DNA of 64,000 nucleotides from an uncultured Paraprevotella sp. (lineage in GTDB: Bacteria > Bacteroidota > Bacteroidia > Bacteroidales > Bacteroidaceae), in NCBI GenBank assembly GCA_900548345.1, contig URKA01000012.1:1-64000 (forward strand), in the 5' to 3' direction. Below, one piece after another: positions 1 through 9,587 of the stretch (position 1 is its first letter; every line of letters starts with the position of its first letter). The position numbers and the translations under genes were made by a program. The notes below the pieces were generated by a model, which had not been told where the DNA came from, made no database searches, and was given only the letters and a program-made list of their open reading frames with translations.

Positions 1-67
1 AATGGAATCGGCCCTTTCTTTCTATTGCCTCCTAAAGTTTAGCGGACAGTAATATATCCAAATATTC

Positions 68-3000
68 ATGATGATACGCAAACAACTACAAGCAATTGTT
101 GCAACGCTGGCGGTCGGCTGTTGCTTGCAACCACTTCAAGCTAAGATGCCGGCTGGTACGGAAACAGTCCGTTCGGGAATGAAACAACAAGTATGGGTGG
201 CACCTGATGGCAACGATTTGTCGGCGGGTACGGCTGAGTCTCCTTTTGCCACGTTACAGGCGGCTTTGTCGCACGTCAGGGCATTACGTCAGTCTGCAGA
301 TGCCGGCAAGTTGGGTGAAGTCCATATTGTGCTGAAAGGGGGAACTTATCGTTTGAACAGCACATTGACCTTGACACCTGATGACAGTGGTACTCCCACT
401 TCTCCTACTATTATAGAAGCGGCAGAGGGGCAGACTGTGGTCTTGAGCGGCGGTGCCGTGGTCAGCGGATGGCAAGACACCGGAATAGTGGACGGTTTGC
501 CGGCTGTGGCACAAGGCAATGTATGGAAGGCGGCAATCCCTGTTGTTAATGGCAGTGCCGTATCCTTTAGGCAGATGTGGGCAGGTACGAACAAGATGCG
601 GCGTGCCAGTACCTTTGACGACCAGTCGTTGCCACGTCTCATCTCGGTAGACAAGACCAAAGGCGAACTTACGGTGCCTCGCATAGAACAAACGTTTCGG
701 AATCCCGGACAGGTGGAGATGACGATTATACAGGATTGGGTGACCAATGTGATGCGTGTCAAGTCAATCATGTCGGTAGGGGAGCGGAGTGTGTTGAAAT
801 TCCAGGAACCGGAGAGTGCCATTGAGTTCAAGCGTCCCTGGCCTATCCTGCGTGCCGATGAAGCCAGTCATTCCAATCACATGTTCTACCTCTCCAATGC
901 CATAGAACTGTTGAACCGTCCACAGGAATGGTATAGCGATGAGGCGGCCGGTGAACTTTATTATTGGCCGCGCAGCGGTGAGGAGAAGCAGACGTTTGAG
1001 GCTGTTGTTCCTGTGCTGGAGACACTTGTCGATATTGCCGGTACTGATGAACGGAAAGTGCAGCATATCGCATTTCGCGGTATCACCTTTGCTCATTCTT
1101 CCTGGTTGCGTCCTTCCGTGTCGGGTCATGTGCCTTTGCAGGCAGGCCAGTGGCTCCACGATGCCTATACCGACCCTTCATCGCCGGCAGGCAATGTGGC
1201 ATGGGTAGGACGTCCGAAGGCTGCCGTCAGTGTGACCGATGCCTGTTCCGTCAGTTTCGAAGGTTGCCATTTCCGCCAGACGGCATCAACCGGTCTTGAC
1301 TTCGTGTCGGGTACCAAACGGATGACAGTGCGCGGTTGTACGTTCAGTGATATCGGTGGTTCGGCAATTCTTGCCGGTTATTTTGGCGATAAGGATTTCG
1401 AGGCACACCAGGCTTATCATCCTGTTGATTTGTCTGTGGTATGCGACACTATTGTCATTGACAATAACTATATAGCCCACGTTGCCACCGAAGATTGGGG
1501 ATGTCTGGGCGTCTGCATTGGTTTTGCTGCGAATGTCAGCATCAGCCATAATGAAATCTTCGATACGCCCTATTCGGCCATCAGCATGGGGTGGGGATGG
1601 ACGAAGGATACCAGTTGCATGCACGACAACCATATTACTGGCAATTACATACATAGTTTCAGTAACCAAATGCGTGACGGGGGAGCCATTTATACTTTGT
1701 CATCACAACCCCGCTTATCGGTGGAGCGCAACCGTATAGAGGATGTGGGCGATCCGAAGTTCAATCCATTGATGTGGGACATGCGTCACGCGCAGTTCGA
1801 TATTTATCTGGACGAAGGGTCGGACTATTTCACCGTGAAAGACAATTGGTGTGAACGGGGAGAAGTCAACAAAAATAAGAATGGCGGTCATAATACCTGG
1901 GGAACGAACAATAGCAGTGTGTCCGCGACCGTTAAGGATGCCGCCGGACTGGAACCCAGTTATTGGCACTTGCGCCAAAGTGTGCCTGTATCCGATATGG
2001 CTCCCGTCGATTCTATCGGTGATGACAACAGCGGGAAGGACCGTGTGGAATACATTGCTCCGGGCGAGGGATTCAAGTTGGGTAATGCCATGGCTGTAGA
2101 CTTGAATGGGGACAATCGACTTGACATTGTTTATGCCGGTGGAGAGAGCCATCAGGTGCAACAAGGCGGTGTGCGTATCAATATGGGGAACTATAGTTTC
2201 GCTGCCACACAAGGTCTCCGGCGTGTCTATATGAGCAACTTTGCCGCCGGCGACTTGAATGGTGACGGGCACATTGACCTGTTGCAGGCAGGATGGGACT
2301 TTTGGGACAGCTATAACGCCTTGTGGATGAACGACGGTACAGGCAGACTTACTGAACAGCGGTTGGTGAGTGCCAAGAATACATCGCCTGCCTGTGGTAT
2401 TGCAGATGTGAACAATGACGGCTTGAGCGACTTCTTCTTTGTCGGCAACAAGACCGACAACAGCTTTTATCTGCAGCGGCAAGACCGGACGTTTGCTCCA
2501 GCCGTGGCAAAACTGAAATTGCCGGGAGGATTCTCCGACCCCAGTATGGTCTATGCCGACTTCAATAATGACCGGTCTGTCGATATCTGTTTACTTTCGA
2601 ACAAGACGGGCGGGGTGTATACCCGTATGTTTTTCAACGACGGAAAGGGGAATTTCACCGAGCGGAACGTCGGACTCTCCGAGCGGGGCACGCGTGGTGG
2701 TATGGCTTATGCCGATGTGAACGGCGACGGTTATCTTGATTTGGTCGTGGGAGGCTACTATTACGGTGAACAATGGAACTCGACAGCCGCAGATGGCGGT
2801 AAGGTCGTGACCCTATATCTGAATAATGGAGACGGGACGTTTGCCAAGCACCAGGAGTTTTCGGAATACCTGTTTGACAATGTGACGCAACCAGTGCGTT
2901 TCTGTGATTGGGACAATGACGGCTATGCTGATCTGATTGTTACAGGCTGGAATATGTCCCAGGGTAATGTTTCGCGTACGGATATTTATTTGAACGACGG

Positions 3001-3751
3001 GCAGGGCAATTTCACACTGCTTCCTGATACCCGTCTGCCGGGTGTGTCAGAGTCATCGGTAGAGTTGGCGGACTTCGGTAATTCCGGTCGTAGTGACATT
3101 CTTATCAGTGGCAACTGTAACGGACATTACCAAGGTATGCCTGGCGACCGGCGCATTGCAGTGCTTTGCCGTAACCGTACTGCTAATACCAATACGGCTC
3201 CTACTGCACCGGTCAACCTGAAAACAGAAGTAAGCACTGACGGAACCGTACATCTTTCTTGGGATGCGGGTGCTGATAATGAAACACCGACCCCTTCGCT
3301 TTCCTATAACTATTATCTGCGTAATCTCTCTACAGGCCTTTATATGACCTTTCCCAATGCTGATATTGCCACCGGTCAGCGGCGTGTCAGCCAGATGGGT
3401 AACGCCTGGCTCAATCACGGATGGACATTGAACAATTTGCCTCCGGGCAATTATGCATGGAGTGTACAGACCATTGATGCGTCATATACCGGTTCACCTT
3501 TTGCAGTCGAACAGCAATTTACCATCAGTGAGTCTACGGCCATTCGTGAGCATGCGGCCTCGACAGATTCCATTCGGATCTCAGTCGTTTCGGACGGTTT
3601 GCAGATTGAGACAGGCGAGGCACAGGCAATCAATGTTTTTATGCCCGACGGCAGGAAGTATCTTACTTGTCGGTTGCAGCCCGGAATCAACCGTGTCTCA
3701 TTGCCGCGGGGGCTTTACATTGTCCATAATACCAAAGTTATTATACGCTAA
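68..3751 (+). CDS. secreted right-handed beta-helix protein with VCBS/FG-GAP repeats (GH141-like candidate)
   Basis: Probable exported carbohydrate-active protein of 1227 residues. Residues 1-25 form a signal peptide ending LQPLQA. From about 46 a WVAPDGNDLSAGT opening and SPFATLQAAL lead into a parallel beta-helix region reaching about 620, including the FRGITFAHSSW type of coil seen in GH141 and polysaccharide-lyase-like helices. Residues ~670-1040 hold seven FG-GAP/VCBS repeats with Ca-binding DxNxDGxxD loops (DLNGDNRLD, DLNGDGHID, DVNNDGLSD, DFNNDRSVD, DVNGDGYLD, DWDNDGYAD and a degenerate DFGNSGRSD). A fibronectin III domain (~1045-1155) follows, then a C-terminal beta tail ending GLYIVHNTKVIIR. 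The next gene starts 19 bp downstream, so they are probably co-transcribed. The enzyme family assignment is inference; no catalytic residues were identified. Confidence 0.8.
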   Translation: MMIRKQLQAIVATLAVGCCLQPLQAKMPAGTETVRSGMKQQVWVAPDGNDLSAGTAESPFATLQAALSHVRALRQSADAGKLGEVHIVLKGGTYRLNSTLTLTPDDSGTPTSPTIIEAAEGQTVVLSGGAVVSGWQDTGIVDGLPAVAQGNVWKAAIPVVNGSAVSFRQMWAGTNKMRRASTFDDQSLPRLISVDKTKGELTVPRIEQTFRNPGQVEMTIIQDWVTNVMRVKSIMSVGERSVLKFQEPESAIEFKRPWPILRADEASHSNHMFYLSNAIELLNRPQEWYSDEAAGELYYWPRSGEEKQTFEAVVPVLETLVDIAGTDERKVQHIAFRGITFAHSSWLRPSVSGHVPLQAGQWLHDAYTDPSSPAGNVAWVGRPKAAVSVTDACSVSFEGCHFRQTASTGLDFVSGTKRMTVRGCTFSDIGGSAILAGYFGDKDFEAHQAYHPVDLSVVCDTIVIDNNYIAHVATEDWGCLGVCIGFAANVSISHNEIFDTPYSAISMGWGWTKDTSCMHDNHITGNYIHSFSNQMRDGGAIYTLSSQPRLSVERNRIEDVGDPKFNPLMWDMRHAQFDIYLDEGSDYFTVKDNWCERGEVNKNKNGGHNTWGTNNSSVSATVKDAAGLEPSYWHLRQSVPVSDMAPVDSIGDDNSGKDRVEYIAPGEGFKLGNAMAVDLNGDNRLDIVYAGGESHQVQQGGVRINMGNYSFAATQGLRRVYMSNFAAGDLNGDGHIDLLQAGWDFWDSYNALWMNDGTGRLTEQRLVSAKNTSPACGIADVNNDGLSDFFFVGNKTDNSFYLQRQDRTFAPAVAKLKLPGGFSDPSMVYADFNNDRSVDICLLSNKTGGVYTRMFFNDGKGNFTERNVGLSERGTRGGMAYADVNGDGYLDLVVGGYYYGEQWNSTAADGGKVVTLYLNNGDGTFAKHQEFSEYLFDNVTQPVRFCDWDNDGYADLIVTGWNMSQGNVSRTDIYLNDGQGNFTLLPDTRLPGVSESSVELADFGNSGRSDILISGNCNGHYQGMPGDRRIAVLCRNRTANTNTAPTAPVNLKTEVSTDGTVHLSWDAGADNETPTPSLSYNYYLRNLSTGLYMTFPNADIATGQRRVSQMGNAWLNHGWTLNNLPPGNYAWSVQTIDASYTGSPFAVEQQFTISESTAIREHAASTDSIRISVVSDGLQIETGEAQAINVFMPDGRKYLTCRLQPGINRVSLPRGLYIVHNTKVIIR

Positions 3752-3770
3752 CCAATAAAAACTAAAACAC

Positions 3771-5696
3771 ATGATGAACCAAAACAAATTAACCGCATGG
3801 GCTCTGTCCGTTTTGATGGCAGGGCACATTGCTACGGCTGCGGCACAGGAAGAGAAAACAACGGAATCTATCAGTTATCCAGAGATAAGACTCGGAGGAA
3901 CGCCTGTTTCCCAACTGATGGATGGGGAAGAATATGCCATGCAGAACAGTAATGCTACGCTCGCATGCCGGAACCTCTATTGGGAATGGGGAACTTACTT
4001 GCGTACGCGTTCTGACGGTGCTATCAACGACGTCACTTTTGTGGCGCACGAGCATGCTGCCGACGGTCAGAACCAGTGGTCGTTTCAAGTCACTTCAGAG
4101 ACCGGAAATGGTCAGTACTTAGGACGTACAAACGGTTCAAATGCCTCACTTGTATCCGATGAGATGCTGTGGACGGTTACCTATGAAGAAAGTGATACCG
4201 ATGAGGGTAACGGTTTCCTGCTGTTGCCTTCGGGTGACAATGCCAATGAGGGGCATGAACTGAAAATGAACGGTAGCGGTGATTGGGTGGTTTCCTATGC
4301 CGACGGGACCTCGACCGATAAGACTGACGGCACCTCCCATTGGTCGTTCATACGCACAGCCGATCTCAATTCGGATGCGGTGGCAGAATACAATGCTGCC
4401 AACCTGCGTCTTTACCAGTATCTCGTAGAGGCTTCGCAGATGTATGACCGTGGCATGACGATGATGGCGGAAAGTTATAATGCCGGTGTAGCAGTCTATA
4501 ATAAAACCGGCAATACCACAGAGGAACTGAATGCTGCTACCGAATCAATTATGAAAGCTATAGCTGCATCGGTGTCGGGGTATGAACCGTTTGTGCCGGC
4601 TACGTTTGGTATCGTAAATCCCAGTTTCGAGAATGTGACCAGTCAGCATGGTTCCGAAGTTTCCGTGCCTTTCGGATGGACAATGACTAAAAACGGTAAT
4701 GAAGTGGTAACGCCTGTTGATTGGTCGTGGTGCGGAGCCAATACGGACGGAGAAAACAAGGATGGTGATTATCTTTGGGGCATCTGGCATTGGGGAGAGT
4801 ATGGCGACATCGTGTTGTCACAAACTGTCAGCGGATTGCCCAATGGATTATGGAAACTGACGGCACGGCTGATGAACAACAATACAGAGCAGGGAAATTG
4901 GGCACGTATTTTTGCTTCCACAAGCAGCATGCTGGCAGGTGGGTCGGCCGACTATGCCTTGTTGCCGGAAGGTGAACAATGTAACTATGCCAATGCGTGG
5001 GCAAGTGGTGATGGCGACATGAGTCGTGTGATGACGGTTTATGCCCATGTGGTTGACGGTACGCTACAGATGGGAGTCAAGACAAACGGTTTCTTCAAGG
5101 TGGATGATTTCCAACTGACTTATCTGGGAGCGGAGACGGTTACAACAAGTGTGGCGATTGGTGCTGAGGGGGCGGCAACTATTGTAACCGCGGCTCCCGT
5201 GGATTTCAGTATGGCGGCAAATGTCAAAGTTTATAAGGTAGTGGCAGACGAAGGGGCGGTCATAGCCTTGCAAGAAGTATCTGGTGTAGTGGCTGCCGGT
5301 GAACCGCTTTTGCTTGTCGGTGCCCAAGGGGTATATGACTTCGCTATCATGCCGGCAGTGTCTGTCCCTCTCAAAGACAATCAGCTTAGGGTGGCTAATG
5401 GCGATGTAGAAGCCGATGGCAGCACAGTCTTTACTTTGGAGGATGGTGAACAGGGTGTTGGATTTTATCTGCAGCCGCAGGGTACACAGATTAACAATGG
5501 ACAAGTCTATCTGACAGTAGATGTAGGTACTGAAATGACGTTCTTCCCTGTTGACGGCAAGACGACAGGAATATACAAGGTCCAAAGAACCTTTGACGAT
5601 AAGTCTTGTGGGATATTTAATCTGTCTGGTTGTCAAATAGATGGATTGCAACGAGGAGTGAATGTTATGGCCGGGAAGAAAATGATTGTCCGTTAA
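3771..5696 (+). CDS. secreted hypothetical protein with carbohydrate-binding-like domain
   Basis: 641 residues with a signal peptide (ending HIATAAAQ). The N-terminal ~180 residues are beta-rich and full of Trp and polar residues. Residues ~205-270 look helical. Residues ~275-453 resemble a galactose-binding jelly roll: the NPSFENV opening, an aromatic-rich middle and SQTVSGLPNGLWKLTARL. The protein ends with a short tail (GIFNLSGCQIDGLQRGVNVMAGKKMIVR region, residues ~612-641) of the same type as its upstream neighbour. It begins 19 bp after the beta-helix gene on the same strand, so the two probably act together on an extracellular glycan. I do not recognise a named full-length family. Confidence 0.75.
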   Translation: MMNQNKLTAWALSVLMAGHIATAAAQEEKTTESISYPEIRLGGTPVSQLMDGEEYAMQNSNATLACRNLYWEWGTYLRTRSDGAINDVTFVAHEHAADGQNQWSFQVTSETGNGQYLGRTNGSNASLVSDEMLWTVTYEESDTDEGNGFLLLPSGDNANEGHELKMNGSGDWVVSYADGTSTDKTDGTSHWSFIRTADLNSDAVAEYNAANLRLYQYLVEASQMYDRGMTMMAESYNAGVAVYNKTGNTTEELNAATESIMKAIAASVSGYEPFVPATFGIVNPSFENVTSQHGSEVSVPFGWTMTKNGNEVVTPVDWSWCGANTDGENKDGDYLWGIWHWGEYGDIVLSQTVSGLPNGLWKLTARLMNNNTEQGNWARIFASTSSMLAGGSADYALLPEGEQCNYANAWASGDGDMSRVMTVYAHVVDGTLQMGVKTNGFFKVDDFQLTYLGAETVTTSVAIGAEGAATIVTAAPVDFSMAANVKVYKVVADEGAVIALQEVSGVVAAGEPLLLVGAQGVYDFAIMPAVSVPLKDNQLRVANGDVEADGSTVFTLEDGEQGVGFYLQPQGTQINNGQVYLTVDVGTEMTFFPVDGKTTGIYKVQRTFDDKSCGIFNLSGCQIDGLQRGVNVMAGKKMIVR

Positions 5697-5800
5697 CGTC
5701 TAATTGACGCATGGAAGTTGCATGAAACGTATAAGGAAATCTTTTTGTTGATGTTTTTATTGTTTTTTGTAAGTTGTTCGTAGGTTTATAAATTTTTATT

Positions 5801-5838
5801 GTATCTTTGCCCTGTATGTTTTTACGGGGCAAAGATAC
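5801..5838. repeat. 12-bp inverted repeat carrying back-to-back -7 promoter boxes
   Basis: Arms GTATCTTTGCCC (5801-5812) and GGGCAAAGATAC (5827-5838) are perfect complements around a 14-bp spacer. Each arm contains TATCTTTG, a match to the Bacteroides -7 box TAnnTTTG, pointing rightward in the left arm and leftward in the right arm. The rightward box lies about 115 bp upstream of the DUF2059-like gene. No T tract follows, so a terminator is less likely than a promoter/operator. Confidence 0.45.
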
Positions 5839-5923
5839 GGTGTTATGTATTGTGGGATGTTTTTATAACTTCTCTTCCCTTTGATTAATGATTCTTGAAT
5901 GTATATAAATAAGGAGAAATAAA

Positions 5924-6799
5924 ATGATGAAAAGAAGATTTGTATTTTTGGTGTTTATGGTAAGTCTGTGCGTTTCCATGTCTTATGCCCAGACTGAGAG
6001 CTACCGCAACCTGGTAAGGGAATGGATTGAGACGGGAGTAGGCGGGAATCCCTTCAGCGTGGATGCGATGAAGGGCGTGTATTTGGAAGTCAATAAGGAA
6101 GTGTTGGACAGCGCGGATGCGGATGTCATAAAGAACATGTCTGCAGAACAGAAACAGAAGTTGTCGGAGAGCCTTGCGGACAAATACGTTAAGGAACAGT
6201 TCATGATAGACCTTGCAGATGTCTTTGCTTCGATGTGGAAAGACAAAGTGACGGAAGAGCAGTTGCAGGGACTTGTGGAAATGACACGGACGCCGCATGC
6301 GAAAGCTGCCATTGCGCGTATGAACAAGGTTACGACGAATAATCTGCAGCAAGAGGTCATGCAGATGATGATGCCCGCGATTTCCGCCATAATGTCGGGT
6401 GAGAAACCAAAACCGATTGAGCCGGTGGCATGTTCCGACACTTACAAGCAGGTTTTCCATGAATATTATGAAAAGGCAGAAGCCGGAAACATGTTGGCTA
6501 CGCTGGAAAAGTCTGTTCAGTCATTGTCTTCGCAAGGTGACGAGAAGACGAAGAAGTACATCGTTGTGCTGATGGGTTATATGCGTGACAACATGGAAGT
6601 GTTGATGCGCAACATGATGTTAGGTAAAGTGACGTATGAAGATTTGAACTATTTGACGGAGTTAGCATCTACACCTGCCTATAAAGGCGTGATGCTTTCG
6701 TTGCAGAATGACATATTGTCCAATCCAATGTCGTTTATGACTCTGCTAATGGAGAAATATGGGGAGTGGATGGAAGCCAATATAGATTCCCTATTATAG
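5924..6799 (+). CDS. exported DUF2059-like protein
   Basis: 291 residues. A signal peptide (MMKRRFVFLVFMVSLCVSMSYAQ) suggests periplasmic export. The mature part is all-helical. Residues ~75-135 (LADKYVKEQFMIDLADVFASMW, then VTEEQLQGLVEMTRTPHAKAA) have the layout of DUF2059, a family of unknown function found in exported proteins. A second similar helical block follows at ~165-285 (YYEKAEAGNMLATLEKS to MEANIDSLL), so the protein may be an internal duplication. AAGGAG lies just upstream of the ATG pair at 5924/5927; either could be the start. It is followed by a bidirectional terminator shared with the tRNAs. Confidence 0.7.
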   Translation: MMKRRFVFLVFMVSLCVSMSYAQTESYRNLVREWIETGVGGNPFSVDAMKGVYLEVNKEVLDSADADVIKNMSAEQKQKLSESLADKYVKEQFMIDLADVFASMWKDKVTEEQLQGLVEMTRTPHAKAAIARMNKVTTNNLQQEVMQMMMPAISAIMSGEKPKPIEPVACSDTYKQVFHEYYEKAEAGNMLATLEKSVQSLSSQGDEKTKKYIVVLMGYMRDNMEVLMRNMMLGKVTYEDLNYLTELASTPAYKGVMLSLQNDILSNPMSFMTLLMEKYGEWMEANIDSLL

Positions 6800-6834
6800 T
6801 AGAGTTGGCATTTTGGCGCATTGGAGACTAAAAT

Positions 6835-6874
6835 AAAAACGCTAACCGTTCCTGAAAAGAAAGTTAGCGTTTTT
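6835..6874. terminator. bidirectional intrinsic terminator
   Basis: Perfect 12-bp inverted repeat AAAAACGCTAAC (6835-6846) and GTTAGCGTTTTT (6863-6874) with a 16-nt loop. It has A- and T-rich ends on both strands and lies between the converging DUF2059-like gene and the tRNA-Leu gene. Confidence 0.85.
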
Positions 6875-6879
6875 GTTTG

Positions 6880-6964
6880 TACTCGAAGCGGGACTTGAAC
6901 CCGCACAGCCGTAATGGCCAAGGGATTTTAAGTCCCTCGTGTCTACCGATTCCACCATTCGAGC
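6880..6964 (-). tRNA. tRNA-Leu (TAA)
   Basis: 85-nt class II tRNA read on the minus strand. The acceptor GCTCGAA pairs with TTCGAGT (G-U first pair), discriminator A. The anticodon stem GGGAC/ATCCC region encloses TAA. There is a long variable arm, and the T arm contains GTTCAAGTC. CCA is not encoded. It lies 10 nt downstream of tRNA-Gly in the same transcript. Confidence 0.95.
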
Positions 6965-6974
6965 AACCTTAAGG

Positions 6975-7047
<73 letters not shown>

Positions 7048-7067
7048 ATGGTTGTTTTAGACGGGTG

Positions 7068-7099
7068 CAAAGATATTATAAAATCAGACTTTTTCCAAA
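7068..7099 (-). promoter_or_regulatory. promoter of the tRNA-Gly/tRNA-Leu unit
   Basis: Minus-strand TATCTTTG at 7075-7068 matches the Bacteroides -7 box, and TTTG at 7099-7096 matches -33 with 20-bp spacing. The -7 box ends about 20 bp upstream of the mature tRNA-Gly 5' end. Confidence 0.75.
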
Positions 7100-7114
7100 T
7101 ATTTCTTCTCTTTT

Positions 7115-7666
7115 TTATCGGTTGTTGATAGTGGCTGTGTTGCCGGAATAGTAGATGCGGTAGCGGAACAATGAGGTTCCGCCCTCTCCGCTACTGACGA
7201 TGCCTTGGTTGTTGAGGTTATAGATGCGGTTGCACGAGGAGCATGAGGCATAGCCTCCCTCTGTCAAGCGTAGGGCGCGTGTGATATTGTATGCGGAGTA
7301 ACAATTCGGACAAGCCAGGTCATAGCATACCGGTACGGAAGTTCCGGAACCCAATTCCGGCATGTTGGGAAGGCCGACGATAAATCCCGACAATCCCATG
7401 TGAATGGATGAGTGGGAGGATATGGCCGTGGGGTTTACCGGTGTGGATTTGCCGTCTTCTCCGGTAAAGACATAGCGGTTCCGGTCGTATACGATGGTAG
7501 CGAAAATCCCCAGACTGTTCATGGCCGCATTCATTTGGGGAATGGTATTTACGGTCGTGCATACGAAATATGCAGGATAGTTTGAATAAGTGTTCTGCAC
7601 CTCTTCTTTGCAAGACGATATGCACGACAATAAGGCAAAAATCAAAAAACTCCGTATTCCTTTCAT
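7115..7666 (-). CDS. small lipoprotein with a four-cysteine ribbon
   Basis: 183 residues. A lipobox (SCISSC, Cys at ~19) predicts an outer-membrane or periplasmic lipoprotein. Near the C-terminus CPNC (about 125) and CSSC (about 147) form a CxxC-x18-CxxC knuckle that could bind zinc or an iron-sulfur cluster, preceded by LGSGTSVPVCYDLAC. Similar Bacteroides lipoproteins are sometimes loosely annotated as Rieske-like, but the His ligands of a Rieske centre are missing here. It is last in the pyrE-SRPBCC-argH-lipoprotein row (45 bp after argH). Function unknown. Confidence 0.65.
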   Translation of the reverse strand: MKGIRSFLIFALLSCISSCKEEVQNTYSNYPAYFVCTTVNTIPQMNAAMNSLGIFATIVYDRNRYVFTGEDGKSTPVNPTAISSHSSIHMGLSGFIVGLPNMPELGSGTSVPVCYDLACPNCYSAYNITRALRLTEGGYASCSSCNRIYNLNNQGIVSSGEGGTSLFRYRIYYSGNTATINNR

Positions 7667-7711
7667 ATCAGGAAAACGGAGTTTAGGGTTGTTTATTGTT
7701 CGCTTTGGGAC

Positions 7712-9052
7712 TTATCTGCCGAGTAATTTGTTTTCGGCATCGGCGATTTGCGAGAAGTTAAAGCCATTCCAGATGTTATCCATCAGAGCTTTGATTTGCG
7801 CGTTGCACAAGTTGCCGATGCTTCCTTCGTGTGTATGGCGCACCTCCTTGCAGGGGGTGAAGTCGTTGGCTTCGATGTCCAGGCCCACTTTTTTGTAGGC
7901 ATCCCGGAAAGGCATGCCTTCTGCCGCAAGCCGGTTTACCTCTTCCACGCTGAACATGTTGTCGTATTTCGGGTCATCAAGGATGTGTCGGTTCACTTCG
8001 ATGCGGTTGATGATATATGCCGCCATGTCCAGGCAATCCTTCAACTCTTGGAAAGCCGGGAGGAAAACCTCCTTGATGATTTGCAAATCGCGGAAGTAGC
8101 CGCATGGCAGGTTGTTCATAATCAGGATGATTTGTTGCGGAAGTGCCTGCAGCTTGTTGCATTTGGCACGGATAAGTTCAAACACGTCAGGATTCTTTTT
8201 GTGCGGCATGATGCTCGAACCGGTGGTGCAGTTGTCCGGCAGTTTCACGAAACCGAAGTTCTGGGAATTGAACATGCAGGCGTCGAATGCCAGTTTGGAC
8301 ACCGTTCCGGCAATGCCGGCCAGGGCAAATGCCACGTTCCGTTCCATTTTTCCACGTCCCATTTGTGCATACACCACATTGTAATTCATCGAGTCGAATC
8401 CGAGCAGGTCGGTGGTCATGGTACGGTTGAGCGGGAAAGAGGAGCCGTAGCCGGCTGCCGAGCCTAAAGGATTCCGGTTGGTCATCCGGAAGGCGGCCTG
8501 AAGGAACAGCATGTCATCCGTGAGGCTTTCCGCGTAGGCTCCGAACCATAGGCCGAAGCTGGACGGCATGGCCACCTGTAGATGTGTGTAGCCGGGCATC
8601 AGCACGTCTTTATAACGTTCGCTCTGTGTCTGAAGTTCATTGAAGAGTGTCAGCACAGATTCCGCGATGTCCTGCAATTGTGCGCGGGTGAAGAGTTTCA
8701 GGTCAAGGAGGACCTGGTCGTTCCGTGAGCGTCCGCTGTGGATTTTCTTGCCCGTATCGCCCAGTTTCCGTGTAAGCATGAGTTCCACCTGTGAGTGCAC
8801 GTCCTCGATGCCCTCTTCTATGATAAATTGTCCGGCTTCCGCTTTGGCGTAGATGTTTTTGAGTTCCGCCAGCAGGACGGTAAGTTCTTCCCGGCTGAGC
8901 AGTCCGATGCTCTGTAGCATGGTGATATGCGCCATGCTGCCCAGCACATCGTGTTTGGCCAGATATAAATCAAGTTCACGGTCTTTGCCCACCGTGAACT
9001 TTTCTATCTCCTTATTTACTTCCGTGTTCTTTTCCCAAAGTTTGCTTGCCAT
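7712..9052 (-). CDS. argH: argininosuccinate lyase
   Basis: 446 residues, normal length. It catalyses the last step of arginine synthesis, argininosuccinate to arginine plus fumarate. The superfamily signature GSSIMPHKKNPD is seen at ~275-286, with the catalytic Ser loop. Other conserved blocks are HSGRSRNDQV (~106) and GYTHLQVAMPSSFGLW (~155), both diagnostic of ArgH within the fumarase/ASL superfamily. Cytosolic homotetramer by family. It lies 23 bp after an SRPBCC gene and near pyrE, so arginine and pyrimidine genes are grouped. The annotated start is the only good one. Confidence 0.97.
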   Translation of the reverse strand: MASKLWEKNTEVNKEIEKFTVGKDRELDLYLAKHDVLGSMAHITMLQSIGLLSREELTVLLAELKNIYAKAEAGQFIIEEGIEDVHSQVELMLTRKLGDTGKKIHSGRSRNDQVLLDLKLFTRAQLQDIAESVLTLFNELQTQSERYKDVLMPGYTHLQVAMPSSFGLWFGAYAESLTDDMLFLQAAFRMTNRNPLGSAAGYGSSFPLNRTMTTDLLGFDSMNYNVVYAQMGRGKMERNVAFALAGIAGTVSKLAFDACMFNSQNFGFVKLPDNCTTGSSIMPHKKNPDVFELIRAKCNKLQALPQQIILIMNNLPCGYFRDLQIIKEVFLPAFQELKDCLDMAAYIINRIEVNRHILDDPKYDNMFSVEEVNRLAAEGMPFRDAYKKVGLDIEANDFTPCKEVRHTHEGSIGNLCNAQIKALMDNIWNGFNFSQIADAENKLLGR

Positions 9053-9075
9053 ATTCTTCTTTGTCTTGTCTGTTT

Positions 9076-9558
9076 TTATGCTCCGTAGGGAATCATGGCC
9101 AGCATGTCGGCCAGTTTCTCCACACCTTCTTTCAGCGGTTTCTCCACCATACCTTTAATAAACGGGTTGAGGTCGGCGCATACCGTCAGTTTCATTTTCG
9201 ACGTGGTGTCGGAGGTTGGCAGCAGTTGAATCCACAGGTTGAGCCGGATGGGTGAGTTGGCAGTCTCGAATTTGATGCATTTAGGTTCTTCGCGGTCGAT
9301 GATGCGTAAGGCCACTTCGCCCAAGGGCGATACGTTGCAACTTACGGAGTCGGTGTCGAACTTCATTTCCTTGATGCGTTCGCCGAGCTGTTCTATTTTG
9401 TCTTCCGGCACCTTTCCCTTTATCATGTCGTGGAAAGACGGGTCATTGAAGCGTTCCTGAATTACCGCCAGGTTGTTCAGGTCGGACAATTTGGCATATA
9501 CGCAGGCCTGGCTGTAAGGTACAGCCTTGACGCTGCTCTCATATTGTTGTTTTGACAT
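9076..9558 (-). CDS. SRPBCC-type ligand-binding protein
   Basis: 160 residues, cytosolic, no signal peptide. The sequence starts with SSVKAVPYSQACVYAKLSDLNN, typical of the first strand and helix of the SRPBCC (polyketide cyclase/START-like) fold, and ends in a long helix (FIKGMVEKPLKEGVEKLADMLAMI) that caps the hydrophobic cavity. Ligand and role are unknown. It lies between pyrE (29 bp) and argH (23 bp) on the same strand, a likely operon. Confidence 0.7.
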   Translation of the reverse strand: MSKQQYESSVKAVPYSQACVYAKLSDLNNLAVIQERFNDPSFHDMIKGKVPEDKIEQLGERIKEMKFDTDSVSCNVSPLGEVALRIIDREEPKCIKFETANSPIRLNLWIQLLPTSDTTSKMKLTVCADLNPFIKGMVEKPLKEGVEKLADMLAMIPYGA

Positions 9559-9587
9559 TTGTTTTTGCTACGTATTCGGTTGATGGG

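Noticed and set aside
68..5696. Polysaccharide utilisation locus
   Set aside because: Only two secreted proteins; no SusC/SusD pair, sugar sensor or transporter nearby.
7115..7666. Rieske iron-sulfur protein
   Set aside because: Two CxxC pairs are present but the two His ligands of a Rieske centre are not.
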